A stretch of DNA of 64,000 bases, taken from NCBI RefSeq assembly GCF_004363005.1, contig NZ_SNYH01000002.1, positions 310,001 through 374,000 of the forward strand. Direction: 5' to 3'. This document shows, in pieces, positions 36,315 through 45,457 of the stretch; position 1 is the stretch's first letter, and the number at the start of each line of letters is the position of its first letter. The notes under the pieces were generated by a model, which made no database searches, was not told the DNA's origin, and worked only from the letters and a program-made list of their open reading frames with translations. The position numbers were made by a program, and so were the translations under genes. Source of the stretch: Tenacibaculum caenipelagi (GTDB taxonomy: Bacteria; Bacteroidota; Bacteroidia; Flavobacteriales; Flavobacteriaceae).

Positions 36315-37322
36315 TTATTCTTGATTTTCAATAGCTTCTTTAATTTTATTTTCAAGTTCTTCCATTAATTCAGGATTGTCTTTAATAATGCCTTTAACAG
36401 CATCTCTACCCTGACCTAATTTAGTGTCTCCATAGCTAAACCACGAACCACTTTTCTTTATAATTCCGTACTCTACACCAATATCTAAAACTTCACCAAC
36501 TTTAGAAATTCCTTCACCATACATAATGTCAAATTCTGCTTGTTGAAATGGTGGAGCTACTTTATTTTTTACAATCTTTACTTTGGTACTGTTACCAATT
36601 ACCTTATCACCATCTTTAATTTGTGTTCTACGACGAATATCTAAACGAACCGATGCATAGAATTTTAAAGCATTACCACCCGTAGTTGTTTCAGGGTTAC
36701 CAAACATAACTCCTATCTTTTCACGTAACTGGTTAATAAAAAATACAGTACAGTTTGTTTTACTAATGGTACCTGTTAATTTACGCAAAGCTTGCGACAT
36801 TAAACGTGCATGTAATCCCATTTTAGAATCTCCCATCTCACCTTCAATCTCAGATTTTGGTGTTAAGGCAGCAACCGAATCAATCACCACAATATCAATA
36901 GCTCCCGAACGAATTAAGTTATCAGCAATTTCTAATGCTTGTTCACCATGATCTGGTTGAGAAATAATTAAATTATCAACATCAACGCCTAAACTTTCAG
37001 CATAAAAACGATCAAAGGCATGTTCAGCATCAATAAAAGCAGCAATACCTCCAGCTTTTTGAGCTTCTGCAATCGCATGTATTGTTAAAGTTGTTTTACC
37101 TGATGATTCTGGTCCGTAAATTTCTATAATTCTTCCACGAGGATACCCTCCTACTCCTAAGGCTAAATCTAATCCTAAAGAACCTGACGATATTGCATCT
37201 ACATCTTCTACTTGGCTATCTCCTAACTTCATTACGGTTCCTTTACCGTAAGTTTTATCTAACTTATCTAGTGTAAGTTGAAGCGCTTTTAGTTTCGCTT
37301 CCTTTTCTTTATCTGCTGCCAT
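36315..37322 (-). CDS. recA: RecA recombinase
   Basis: A 335-residue recombinase that forms filaments on single-stranded DNA for strand exchange and SOS signalling. Walker [10 protein letters not shown] is at residues 70-78, Walker B is [12 protein letters not shown], the L1/L2 loops are [17 protein letters not shown] and [20 protein letters not shown]. The C terminus is acidic ([13 protein letters not shown]), typical of RecA. No lexA is adjacent and no clear SOS box was seen upstream. The gene is alone in its unit and ends in a strong terminator. Confidence 0.97.
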   Translation of the reverse strand: MAADKEKEAKLKALQLTLDKLDKTYGKGTVMKLGDSQVEDVDAISSGSLGLDLALGVGGYPRGRIIEIYGPESSGKTTLTIHAIAEAQKAGGIAAFIDAEHAFDRFYAESLGVDVDNLIISQPDHGEQALEIADNLIRSGAIDIVVIDSVAALTPKSEIEGEMGDSKMGLHARLMSQALRKLTGTISKTNCTVFFINQLREKIGVMFGNPETTTGGNALKFYASVRLDIRRRTQIKDGDKVIGNSTKVKIVKNKVAPPFQQAEFDIMYGEGISKVGEVLDIGVEYGIIKKSGSWFSYGDTKLGQGRDAVKGIIKDNPELMEELENKIKEAIENQE

Positions 37323-37437
37323 AAATCGTGCTAATTATTTTAATATATAAGAATGGCTAAGTTATGAAAAACTAACTTTAATTTCTCATCTTTTTTATGT
37401 TACATATTTGTAATATTGTACTCCTTAAAAATAACAG

Positions 37438-38013
37438 ATGTCAGAGCATCATCACTTTATTATTTACAAACCTTACGGTTTTCTTTCCCAATTTATAACC
37501 AATCAAATAAAAGGAGGTAAACACAAATTGTTGGGAGAATTGTATGATTTTCCTGAAAAAACAATGGCTGTTGGTAGATTGGACGTAAAATCGGAAGGTT
37601 TGTTATTACTTACTACCGACGGAAAAGTAAGCGATCATATTACTACCAGAGGTAAAGTTGAAAAGGAATATTATGTACAACTAGATGGCGCTATTACTTC
37701 AGAAGCTATTGAACAATTACAAAATGGTGTTGAAATTGGTTTTGATGGAAAAAAATATATAACAAAACCTTGTAAAGTTAAATTAATTGATACTCCTGAT
37801 TTACCTGAACGTTCTAAAAAAATTCGCGATGCTCGTCATGGTCCTACTCCTTGGATATCAGTTACCTTAACTGAAGGAAAATTTAGACAAGTTCGTAAAA
37901 TGACTTCTGCCGTAGGGTTTCCTACACTACGTTTAGTGCGCGTTCGGGTAGGTGATATTTTATTAGGTAATATGCAAGTTGGTGAAGTTAGGGAAGTTGA
38001 AGAATTGATTTAG
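37438..38013 (+). CDS. RluE/RsuA-type pseudouridine synthase
   Basis: A 191-residue RNA pseudouridine synthase that converts specific rRNA uridines to pseudouridine. The catalytic motif is VGRLDVKSEGLLLLTTDG, with Asp near residue 50. The shortened N terminus without an S4 domain and the KFRQVRKMTSAVGFPTLRLVRVRVGDI block fit the RluE group, which modifies 23S rRNA. It is a single gene, divergent from recA. Confidence 0.9.
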   Translation: MSEHHHFIIYKPYGFLSQFITNQIKGGKHKLLGELYDFPEKTMAVGRLDVKSEGLLLLTTDGKVSDHITTRGKVEKEYYVQLDGAITSEAIEQLQNGVEIGFDGKKYITKPCKVKLIDTPDLPERSKKIRDARHGPTPWISVTLTEGKFRQVRKMTSAVGFPTLRLVRVRVGDILLGNMQVGEVREVEELI

Positions 38014-38074
38014 TTTATTATAAAATTGAATTTTGTATTATTGCGCCGCTATAATTTATTAAATTCAATTAACT

Positions 38075-38986
38075 ATGAAAAAGCTACTTATTTTTTCTAT
38101 TACTTTATTAACTCATTATTTTTCTTTTTCTCAAGAAGTAGAATCAGACATCTTACAAATTTCCGAAGAAGATTACATTAAAAAAATTGACAGTATAAAC
38201 AATTCTTTTTCTTACCAAGAAGGTATTATTTCATTAGAAAAAGGTATTGCTAAAATTACTGTTCCTGAAGGATATAAATTTTTAGACGCTAAACAAAGTT
38301 CTTATGTCCTTACTGACCTATGGGGAAATCCTCCATCTGAAGTTTTAGGGCTTTTATTTCCTAAAAATATTGATCCTTTAAGCGAAAATTTCACCTATGC
38401 CGTTGAAATTACTTATTCTAATGATGGATACATAAATGATGAAGATGCTAAAGATTTAAATTATGATGACTTATTAAATCAAATGCAAGAAGATACCAAT
38501 GCTTCAAATCCTGAAAGAAAAAAATTAGGTTATCCAACAATGGAATTGATAGGTTGGGCATCTCCTCCTTTTTACGATCAAGAAAACAAAAAATTACACT
38601 GGGCAAAAGAATTTAAATTTGAAGGAGAAGATACTAATACATTAAATTACAATATAAGAGTCTTAGGTAGAAATGGATATTTAACTCTAAATGCCATAGG
38701 AACAATTAATATACTCCCTGAATTTAAAAAAGATGTAAATCAAATTTTAAAAAGCGTTTCCTTTACTGAAGGTAACAAGTATTCTGATTTTAATCCTGAA
38801 ATAGATAATGTTGCTGCTTACGGAATTGCTGGTTTAATTGCTGGAAAAATTTTAAGTAAAGTTGGTTTTTTTGCTGTTCTTTTAAAATTTTGGAAAGTGA
38901 TTCTTATCTCATTAGCAGGTGGATATGCTGCTGTAAAAAGGTTTATCTTTAAAAATAAAGAAGAAGACAAAAAACAAATATCTTAG
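38075..38986 (+). CDS. DUF2167 membrane-anchored protein
   Basis: A 303-residue protein with a signal peptide (MKKLLIFSITLLTHYFSFSQ), a DUF2167 domain in which KITVPEGYKFLDAKQSSYVLTDLWGNPPSE (split here as two conserved blocks) and LIGWASPPFYDQENKKLHWAKEF are the key features, and a C-terminal transmembrane segment at about 270-288 (FWKVILISLAGGYAAV). It probably sits in the inner membrane with its main domain in the periplasm. Function unknown. It ends in a terminator shared with the converging ElaA-like gene. Confidence 0.85.
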   Translation: MKKLLIFSITLLTHYFSFSQEVESDILQISEEDYIKKIDSINNSFSYQEGIISLEKGIAKITVPEGYKFLDAKQSSYVLTDLWGNPPSEVLGLLFPKNIDPLSENFTYAVEITYSNDGYINDEDAKDLNYDDLLNQMQEDTNASNPERKKLGYPTMELIGWASPPFYDQENKKLHWAKEFKFEGEDTNTLNYNIRVLGRNGYLTLNAIGTINILPEFKKDVNQILKSVSFTEGNKYSDFNPEIDNVAAYGIAGLIAGKILSKVGFFAVLLKFWKVILISLAGGYAAVKRFIFKNKEEDKKQIS

Positions 38987-38987
38987 T

Positions 38988-39026
38988 AAAAATAAGGCTT
39001 AGAAAATTCTAAGCCTTATTTTTTTA
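38988..39026. terminator. Bidirectional terminator
   Basis: A stem of about 16 bp (AATAAGGCTTAGAA with its complement) and flanking A/T runs. Its right arm contains the stop codon of the ElaA-like gene. Confidence 0.92.
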
Positions 39027-39456
39027 TCATTCTTATATGCGGAATACCATCTTCTAAATACTCTTCCCCTACTTGTTTAAATCCATGAGATTCGTAGAAT
39101 TTTTGCAAATAGGTTTGTGCAGAAATGGTTATGGTAGTTTCACTGTAGCTATCAACAATAGCTTTGATAGATGCTTTTATCAAATCGTGTCCGTAACCAT
39201 ATTTACGTTCACTTTCCTTTACTACTACTCTACCAATACTAGGGGTATCAAAATATTCACCACTATTAAACAAACGAGTGTACGCAACTATTTTTCCTTC
39301 CTTTTCACCTAAAACATGTAATGCTTTTACATCTTTACCGTCAAGATCTTGATATACGCAATCTTGCTCAATAACAAAAACTTCAGAACGTAATTGCAAA
39401 AGCTCATACAATTCTGAAGTTGTTAATTCTTGAAATTTTTTTATTGTAAAATTCAT
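39016..39456 (-). CDS. ElaA-like GNAT acetyltransferase
   Basis: A 146-residue acetyltransferase of the ElaA group. The N-terminal block LYELLQLRSEVFVIEQDCVYQDLDGKD is characteristic, as is the acetyl-CoA loop RVVVKESERKYGYGHDLIKAS and the end LQKFYESHGFKQVGEEYLEDGIPHIRM. Its ATG shares an A with the rpiB stop codon (TAATG), so the two genes are translationally coupled. The substrate is unknown. Confidence 0.9.
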   Translation of the reverse strand: MNFTIKKFQELTTSELYELLQLRSEVFVIEQDCVYQDLDGKDVKALHVLGEKEGKIVAYTRLFNSGEYFDTPSIGRVVVKESERKYGYGHDLIKASIKAIVDSYSETTITISAQTYLQKFYESHGFKQVGEEYLEDGIPHIRMIKK

Positions 39457-39887
39457 TAATCACAAGCTATTTTGTTAACTCTATTAGCATGACGTCCTCC
39501 TTCAAATTCGGTTGATAAAAAGATTTTTACAAAACCTAAAGCCTCTTGTAATGACACAAAACGAGCCGGAATTGTTAAAATATTCGCATCGTTATGTTGA
39601 CGTGTTAACTCAACCAATTCATTATTCCAACATAAAGCAGCACGAATTCCTTGATGCTTATTAGCAGTCATTTGTGCTCCGTTACCACTTCCACATAAAA
39701 TAATTCCCATTTCTGCTTGACCAGTCTCTACTGCTTCTGCAGTTGGGTGAATTGTATCAGGATAATCCATACTATCAGTATCATTCGTACCAAAGTTAAT
39801 TACCTTATGTCCTAATTCTTCTAAAAGTTTAACAATTTCAAACTTATATTCTGTTCCTGCATGATCATTTCCTACAGCGATTGTCAT
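39456..39887 (-). CDS. rpiB: Ribose 5-phosphate isomerase B
   Basis: A 143-residue isomerase of the pentose phosphate pathway, interconverting ribose-5-phosphate and ribulose-5-phosphate. Motifs are VGNDHAGTEYKFEIVK at residues 5-20, MDYPDTIHPTAEAV, ILCGSGNGAQMTANKH near 63-78 (Cys65 and Gly-rich loop) and RHANRVNKIAC. It is the first gene left of a long AT-rich gene-poor region and is co-transcribed with the ElaA-like gene. Confidence 0.94.
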   Translation of the reverse strand: MTIAVGNDHAGTEYKFEIVKLLEELGHKVINFGTNDTDSMDYPDTIHPTAEAVETGQAEMGIILCGSGNGAQMTANKHQGIRAALCWNNELVELTRQHNDANILTIPARFVSLQEALGFVKIFLSTEFEGGRHANRVNKIACD

Positions 39888-39904
39888 AATTTGTTGATTT
39901 TAAT

Positions 39905-40433
39905 TCAGTTGTGAGTTACAAAAATACAGTTATTCACGGTTATCAACAGTAATTAACAATGCTTTTTTTAGTATTCTTAATAACCTCTTAAAAATTAAGG
40001 GGTTAAACGATGTTATCAAATTGTTAAGAACTAATAGTATATTCTGAAAAGAAAATTTGATTTTTTATAAAAAATTTACAATACAAGAATCAGTTTTAAT
40101 TATGCAACTTTTTTTTTAAGATTTTAATGAACATTTATCAACATAAAATTAACCCTTTTTTTACATTCAAAATAAAATTAACTATTCATAAAAAGTAGTG
40201 AATTGCTGTTTATAACTTTTGTTAATAACTCTACTTCACAATTGATTTTTAAGATTTTATTTAACTAATAACTTGTTTATTTTTTTTTATAAGTCACTTA
40301 TCCTAAAAATAAATCCATTTTTTATTCTACATATTAACATACTATAATAACAATCATTTCTTTTTTTAAATTTTAAAAATCTTTTATATTAATAATATAA
40401 TATGTTGATAACAGTTTTTTAAAAATTAAATTT
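39905..40433. other. AT-rich non-coding region with clustered DnaA-box-like sites, candidate replication origin
   Basis: No supported gene occurs in about 700 bp. TTATCAACA (one mismatch from the DnaA box TTATCCACA) occurs at 39940-39948, at 40135-40143 and, on the minus strand, at 40403-40411. TTATTCACG is at 39930-39938 and TTATCCTAA at 40298-40306. The right half is nearly pure A and T and could be a DNA unwinding region. Origin-type palindromes matching parS lie 7.5-13 kb to the right. dnaA itself is not in the window. Confidence 0.5.
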
Positions 40434-40604
40434 TTAGTTGTTGAGTCTAATTTTAGTTATTCTCTCAATTAGTAATTCAATAGAATTGTAAGAACGAAGT
40501 TTATAAAAGTGAGATTCCTTATGAATTTCCGGTAGACAAACTCCGAAAAAATAGCTATAAATACTAGGTTTGTTAATAAGTACTAATAAGTGTAAAGTAA
40601 AGGC
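40434..40604 (-). other. Open, coding-like frame without start codon, downstream of a 55-residue gene
   Basis: After the stop of the 55-residue gene the same frame stays open for 56 codons and reads, in part, KPSIYSYFFGVCLPEIHK and SYNSIELLIERITKIRLNN before a TAA. It has no ATG, GTG or TTG placed to start it, but its amino acid mix looks like a real protein rather than AT-rich noise. I cannot name it. It may be a remnant, a readthrough extension, or an RNA with chance openness. Confidence 0.35.
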
Positions 40605-40772
40605 TTAAATGGCTTTTTTAGCTGCTTTTATAAGGTAAACAGAATCTTTTGCTTTAACTACCTCTGTAGAAGTTTTATCGTTTAAAGTCGTGTTTATACT
40701 TATTACAGTAACAATAATTCCTGTAATAAATATGAAAATAAAAAGTGCTATTATTTTACGTAAGCTTTTCAT
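40605..40772 (-). CDS. Small single-pass membrane protein (55 residues)
   Basis: A 55-residue open frame starting MKSLRKIIALFIFIFITGII, with one hydrophobic segment (residues 7-25) after two basic residues, then a polar tail (NTTLNDKTSTEVVKAKDS) ending IKAAKKAI. The positive-inside rule puts the N terminus in the cytosol. An ECF-like GTAAC/ACGTCT promoter lies just upstream, which supports the gene being real. Function unknown. Confidence 0.65.
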   Translation of the reverse strand: MKSLRKIIALFIFIFITGIIVTVISINTTLNDKTSTEVVKAKDSVYLIKAAKKAI

Positions 40773-40795
40773 TTATAATGACTTTATTACTATAA

Positions 40796-40821
40796 AGACG
40801 TATTAAATTAAGAAATGTTAC
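40796..40821 (-). promoter_or_regulatory. ECF-type promoter of the 55-residue membrane protein gene
   Basis: On the minus strand GTAAC (from 40821) and ACGTCTTTATAG (from 40801) are spaced exactly as GAAAC and ACGTCTTTTAG before the ankyrin gene. It lies about 28 bp upstream of the start. Confidence 0.55.
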
Positions 40822-40846
40822 AATTATTTTAAGTTTTTTTTAACTT

Positions 40847-41758
40847 TTAAGGTATTACGAATTGAATGGCTTTGTTAATTAAACTTACTTTAACAGATCC
40901 TTTGCCTATTAACTCTCCATCTGCTTGAATATAAGGTAGTTTACTAATGTTTTTCGGAGTTATTAACAACTCTTTTGATAGGTGTGTTTCTACCTTTTTA
41001 TGTTGGAGAATTTTACCATTATACAGCTTCTTTATATTGAAGATTAAATCCAAAAAAGAAAAATTTTTAGCAATTGTTATGTCAAATAAGCCATTACTAG
41101 AATCTTTATAATCAGTTAATTGCATTCCTCCTCCTGAATATTTACAGATTCCGAATAATGCCATTAAACATTTAGTTTCAATAATTCTACTTCCTATTTC
41201 TATTTTAAATGTAGTTTTTTTATAAAAAAATAAACCAGCTATTCCGCTAAGTAAATAAGCAATAGAACCAAATCTTTTTAATTTGTTCAACTTATTAACA
41301 ACATATCCATCATAACCAATTCCAGCTAGATTATTAAAGTAAGAAGAAGTATTTGACAATTCTAAATAACCAATGTCTTGATATATTGTTTTTTGATGTT
41401 TTATAATACTAACTGCTTTTTTTATTTTTTTAGAAATATTATAGGTTTTAATCCAGTCATTTCCAGTACCTAACGGTATTACAGCAACAATAATTTTTCT
41501 AGTATCAACTTCACTTTGAGTCATAATTCCGTTAATTATATGATGTAAAGTACCATCACCACCAACAGAAATTATTTTTTTAAAACCTTGATTAATAGCT
41601 TTTTGTAATAAAAGTATTTCATGTTTAGCATAGGTTGTTTTAGCATATTCATAATGAATATTATTAAATTTTAATTCTTGTTGAATTTCAATCCAAAACT
41701 TATTAAAATTACAACTACCTGCCACAGGATTTACTATTATAAACCATGTATTATCCAT
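40847..41758 (-). CDS. Diacylglycerol kinase-family lipid kinase (YegS/DagK-like)
   Basis: A 303-residue lipid kinase of the bacterial DAGK catalytic family. The N-terminal strand WFIIVNPVAGS (residues 5-15) and the nucleotide-binding IISVGGDGTLHHIINGI near 63-79 are hallmarks, as is AVIPLGTGNDWIKTY near 91-105 and the later GGGMQLTDYKDSSNGLFDI. It phosphorylates diacylglycerol or a related lipid at the inner membrane. It starts 120 bp from the divergent rnr gene. Confidence 0.92.
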   Translation of the reverse strand: MDNTWFIIVNPVAGSCNFNKFWIEIQQELKFNNIHYEYAKTTYAKHEILLLQKAINQGFKKIISVGGDGTLHHIINGIMTQSEVDTRKIIVAVIPLGTGNDWIKTYNISKKIKKAVSIIKHQKTIYQDIGYLELSNTSSYFNNLAGIGYDGYVVNKLNKLKRFGSIAYLLSGIAGLFFYKKTTFKIEIGSRIIETKCLMALFGICKYSGGGMQLTDYKDSSNGLFDITIAKNFSFLDLIFNIKKLYNGKILQHKKVETHLSKELLITPKNISKLPYIQADGELIGKGSVKVSLINKAIQFVIP

Positions 41759-41878
41759 ATTAATACTTTTAAATCAAGTGCAGAAAATTACAAAAATGAA
41801 TTTATAACATTTATTTAAAATAAGTAGCATTGATTTTATTCGTACTTTGGTTGAATAATTAAATAAGACGAAAGATTA

Positions 41879-44074
41879 ATGACTAGAAAGAAAAAAATCT
41901 ACAAAAAAAAGGGTAACGTTATTAAAAACCTTACTCGTAACATTTTCAAAATACTTAACGAAGACAGTAAAAAGAACTATAACTATAAGCAAATTGCTGC
42001 TAAATTGGGAGTTTCTGATACCGATGGAAAGACCCAAATTATTCAAAAGTTAGCTGAATTAACAGCTAATAAAAAAATAAAAGAAGTAGATAGAGGTAAG
42101 TTTCAAATTAATGAAGATCGTAAATATCATATAGGTACTTTAGATGTTACAACTAACGGAAATGCTTATTTCATTTGTGATGATTTTGAGCATGATATTT
42201 TTGTACCTTCAGTAAACTTAGGGAAAGGATTACATAACGATACAGTTAAAGCATACATATACAACAAACGTCGAAGCAATAAACAAGAGGCTGATGTAGT
42301 TGAAATTATTGATAGAGCAAAAACAGAATTTGTCGGAGTATTACAAATGAATAAAAACTTCGGTTTTGTGATTCCTGATAGTAACAAGATGTATGCAGAT
42401 ATTTTTATATCTCAAAGTAAATTAAATGGAGCACAAGATGGTGATAAAGTGGTAGCTAAAATTACCGATTGGCCAGAAAACTCTAAAAATCCGTTTGGTA
42501 AAATCACACAGGTTTTAGGTAAACCAGGAGATCACGATACCGAAATCCATTCTATTTTGTTAGAATATGGTTTACCATATGAATTTCCTACTGAGGTAGA
42601 AAATGAAGCTTCTGAATTACCAATTGAAATTACGAAAGAAGAAATTGCAAAACGTAGAGATATGCGTGGTGATTTAACTTTTACTATTGATCCTAAAGAT
42701 GCTAAAGATTTTGATGATGCCTTATCGTTTACCGAATTAGAAAATGGAAACTATGAAATAGGAATTCATATTGCTGATGTTTCACATTATCTACAGCCCA
42801 AAACCATTTTAGATGAAGAAGCGTATAATAGAGCAACTTCAGTCTATTTAGTAGACAGAGTAGTACCTATGTTACCAGAAATGTTAAGTAATGGCGTTTG
42901 TTCTTTACGACCAAATGAAGAAAAACTAACATTTTCAGCTGTGTTTGAAATGAATGATAAAGCACAAGTTATTAACCAATGGTTTGGTAGAACGGTAACT
43001 TATTCTGATAAGCGTTTTGCTTATGAAGAAGCACAGGTAATTATTGAAACTAAAAAAAATATTATTCCAGCAGATGTTTCATTAACAGGTGAAACTTACG
43101 AAGTGGATGAAAATATTGTTAATGCTACACTAAAATTGGATGAATTAGCTAAGAAAATGCGTAAAAAACGTATGAAATCAGGAGCTATTTCTTTTGATAA
43201 AATTGAAGTGAAGTTTCATTTAGATGAAAATGCAAATCCTACTGGAGTATTTTTTAAAGAAGCAAAAGATGCCAATAAATTGATTGAAGAATTTATGCTA
43301 TTGGCGAATAAAAAAGTAGCTGAATTTGTTGGATTATCTGGTGGAAGACCTAGTAATAAAACCTTTGTATATCGTGTACATGACGAACCAGATGTTGAAA
43401 AATTAGCATCTTTACAAAACATTGTTAGTAAGTTTGGCTATAAAATTAATACTGAAACTCGTCAAAAAACATCAGATAGTTTAAACAAACTATTGTCAGA
43501 CGTTCATGGTAAAGGTGAAGCGAATATGGTAGAAACCTTGGCTATTCGCTCAATGAGTAAAGCTGAATATACCACTCAAAATATTGGTCACTACGGATTA
43601 GCATTTGATTATTACAGTCACTTTACGTCTCCAATTCGACGTTACCCTGATGTAATGACACATCGTTTGTTACAACACTATTTAGACGGAGGAAATTCAC
43701 CAAAAGCAGAAGTGTATGAAGAAAAGTGCAAACATTCTTCAAAAATGGAAGAATTAGCTTCTAAAGCCGAAAGAGATTCTATTAAATACATGCAAGTTAA
43801 ATACATGCAAGATCATAAAGATGAAGAATTTGAAGGTGTTGTATCAGGTGTTACCGAGTGGGGAATTTATGTAGAGATTAAATCTAATAAATGTGAAGGT
43901 ATGGTGCGTATTAAAGATATTAAAGATGATTACTATATTTTCGATGAAAAACAATACGCCATAGTAGGTCAATCTACAAAAAACATGGTACAATTAGGAG
44001 ATGAAGTTGTAGTAAAGGTTAAGAACACCGATTTAGAACGAAAACATCTTGATTTTCATTTAATTTCACATTAA
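41879..44074 (+). CDS. rnr: Ribonuclease R
   Basis: A 731-residue processive 3'-5' exoribonuclease that degrades structured RNA. Order of domains: N-terminal winged helix (IAAKLGVSDTDGKTQIIQKL), two cold-shock domains (about 85-215), the RNB catalytic domain with TFTIDPKDAKDFDDALSF near 263-280 and HIADVSHYL, and the C-terminal S1 domain (FEGVVSGVTEWGIYVEI near 652-668). The catalytic Asp residues in the DPKDAKDFDD block are intact. Confidence 0.96.
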   Translation: MTRKKKIYKKKGNVIKNLTRNIFKILNEDSKKNYNYKQIAAKLGVSDTDGKTQIIQKLAELTANKKIKEVDRGKFQINEDRKYHIGTLDVTTNGNAYFICDDFEHDIFVPSVNLGKGLHNDTVKAYIYNKRRSNKQEADVVEIIDRAKTEFVGVLQMNKNFGFVIPDSNKMYADIFISQSKLNGAQDGDKVVAKITDWPENSKNPFGKITQVLGKPGDHDTEIHSILLEYGLPYEFPTEVENEASELPIEITKEEIAKRRDMRGDLTFTIDPKDAKDFDDALSFTELENGNYEIGIHIADVSHYLQPKTILDEEAYNRATSVYLVDRVVPMLPEMLSNGVCSLRPNEEKLTFSAVFEMNDKAQVINQWFGRTVTYSDKRFAYEEAQVIIETKKNIIPADVSLTGETYEVDENIVNATLKLDELAKKMRKKRMKSGAISFDKIEVKFHLDENANPTGVFFKEAKDANKLIEEFMLLANKKVAEFVGLSGGRPSNKTFVYRVHDEPDVEKLASLQNIVSKFGYKINTETRQKTSDSLNKLLSDVHGKGEANMVETLAIRSMSKAEYTTQNIGHYGLAFDYYSHFTSPIRRYPDVMTHRLLQHYLDGGNSPKAEVYEEKCKHSSKMEELASKAERDSIKYMQVKYMQDHKDEEFEGVVSGVTEWGIYVEIKSNKCEGMVRIKDIKDDYYIFDEKQYAIVGQSTKNMVQLGDEVVVKVKNTDLERKHLDFHLISH

Positions 44075-44164
44075 ATGTTATTTTTTCAACAATAAATTTT
44101 AATATTTGTCTTTATAGTATTGGTATAATTATTGGTTATACTCAATCAACCAATGGAGTTTATT

Positions 44165-44842
44165 ATGAAGAAGTTAGCTATTTTAAGTTTGTTTTTGATG
44201 ACCGTTATAGCATCAGGACAAACGACTATAACGAAGAAAATTGACAAATTTTCTGAATTAAAGGTGTACAACGGTATTGATGTTGAATTACTAAAGTCAG
44301 ATACTCCTGAACTTATTATTACTGGAGAAAAGGCAGATAAAGTAAAAATAAAACTAGTTAATAATACTCTAAAAATATCTTTAAAATTTCCTGAGACTAG
44401 TGCTGATGGTAAGGCTAAGGTAAAATTATACTATACAAATGATTTGGTTGTTATAGATGCTAATGAAGGGTCAGCAATCACAGGAAAAGATATCAATCAG
44501 CAGAATATTGAAATTAAAGCACAAGAAGGAGCTTATATTAATCTTGTTATAGATGTTAAGCATTTAAGAGTAAAAAGCTCTTCAGGAGCTGTTATTAGGC
44601 TTTCTGGTACAAGTAAAAACCAAACGATTGATGCTGATTTAGGAGGAATGTATCACGGATATAAGTTAAAAGTAAGTGATATGACAATTGCAAAAGCTGG
44701 ATCTGGGTCTAAAATTGAAGTTCAAGTAGGTGAAGCTTTAGATGCTAAAGTATCGTTTGGTGGTTCTATTTTTTACAAAGGAAAACCAGAAGTTTTTAAA
44801 GATAAAAAAGTAATTGGTGGAGTAATTGAACACCGAAGTTAA
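44165..44842 (+). CDS. DUF2807 (GIN-domain) secreted protein
   Basis: A 225-residue protein with a signal peptide (MKKLAILSLFLMTVIASGQT) and a right-handed beta-helix-like DUF2807 head domain: KFSELKVYNGIDVELLKSD, then repeated short strands such as IDANEGSAI, IKAQEGAYI and VKSSSGAVIRLSG. Such proteins are exported and may act as adhesins or envelope sensors; that is family inference. The ATG at 44165 gives a good signal peptide; an upstream start at 44132 would weaken it. It is followed by tatA. Confidence 0.85.
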   Translation: MKKLAILSLFLMTVIASGQTTITKKIDKFSELKVYNGIDVELLKSDTPELIITGEKADKVKIKLVNNTLKISLKFPETSADGKAKVKLYYTNDLVVIDANEGSAITGKDINQQNIEIKAQEGAYINLVIDVKHLRVKSSSGAVIRLSGTSKNQTIDADLGGMYHGYKLKVSDMTIAKAGSGSKIEVQVGEALDAKVSFGGSIFYKGKPEVFKDKKVIGGVIEHRS

Positions 44843-44855
44843 TTTTGTATCTTTG
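44826..44855 (+). promoter_or_regulatory. Flavobacterial-type promoter of tatA
   Basis: TTG at 44826-44828 and TATCTTTG at 44848-44855, separated by 19 bp, match the Bacteroidota -33/-7 consensus (TTG and TAnnTTTG). It overlaps the end of the DUF2807 gene and lies 20 bp before tatA. Confidence 0.65.
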
Positions 44856-44875
44856 TAGAGCAAAAATTTAATAAA

Positions 44876-45076
44876 ATGAATTCACTTACTATATTTTTAG
44901 GAATGATTGGACCTTGGCAAATTGCCATAGTAGTTGCATTAGTATTATTAATGTTTGGAGGTAAAAAAATTCCAGAGCTAATGAAAGGTTTAGGTACAGG
45001 TATCAAAGAATTTAAAGATGCTACTAAAACTGATGAAGATGATAGTGAAAAAAATAAAGTAGAAGAGAAAAAATAA
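44876..45076 (+). CDS. tatA: Twin-arginine translocase subunit TatA/TatE
   Basis: A 66-residue component of the Tat system that exports folded proteins. One N-terminal transmembrane helix (about 11-28, WQIAIVVALVLLMFGGKKIP) is followed by an amphipathic helix (ELMKGLGTGIKEFKDA) and a charged tail, the standard TatA layout. tatC and tatB are not in the window. It ends at a strong terminator. Confidence 0.93.
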   Translation: MNSLTIFLGMIGPWQIAIVVALVLLMFGGKKIPELMKGLGTGIKEFKDATKTDEDDSEKNKVEEKK

Positions 45077-45099
45077 GATAATTATTTATTATAAAAATA

Positions 45100-45131
45100 A
45101 AAACCGAAACATTTAATGTTTCGGTTTTTTT
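45100..45131. terminator. Bidirectional terminator
   Basis: A 14-bp stem AAAACCGAAACATT / AATGTTTCGGTTTT with T run, between tatA and the converging YbjQ-like gene. Confidence 0.93.
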
Positions 45132-45137
45132 GTTTGA

Positions 45138-45452
45138 TTATAATTTTATAGCCGTACCAGAGGCAGTTACCATTAACATACCACCAGAACCTACCGTTTC
45201 ATAGTCTAAATCTATACCCACAATAGCATCGGCTCCTAATACTTGAGCTCTTTCTTTCATTTCTTTCATAGCTATTTCTTTGGCTTCTCTAAGTACTTTT
45301 TCATAAGAACCAGACCTACCTCCTACGATATCTGTAATACTAGCAAAAAAGTCTTTAAAAACGTTTGCTCCTATAATCGTTTCACCTGTTACAACACCTA
45401 AGTAATCTTTTGCAGGTTTATTTTCTAATGAATGTGTGGTTGATAAAATCAT
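45138..45452 (-). CDS. YbjQ-family (UPF0145) protein
   Basis: A 104-residue cytoplasmic protein of the YbjQ family, with [20 protein letters not shown] near residues 19-38, [31 protein letters not shown] near 62-92 and the final [16 protein letters not shown]. The family is described as heavy-metal-binding-like but its function is unclear. It lies 5 bp after the SPFH gene and is probably co-transcribed with it. Confidence 0.88.
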   Translation of the reverse strand: MILSTTHSLENKPAKDYLGVVTGETIIGANVFKDFFASITDIVGGRSGSYEKVLREAKEIAMKEMKERAQVLGADAIVGIDLDYETVGSGGMLMVTASGTAIKL

Positions 45453-45457
45453 ATTAA

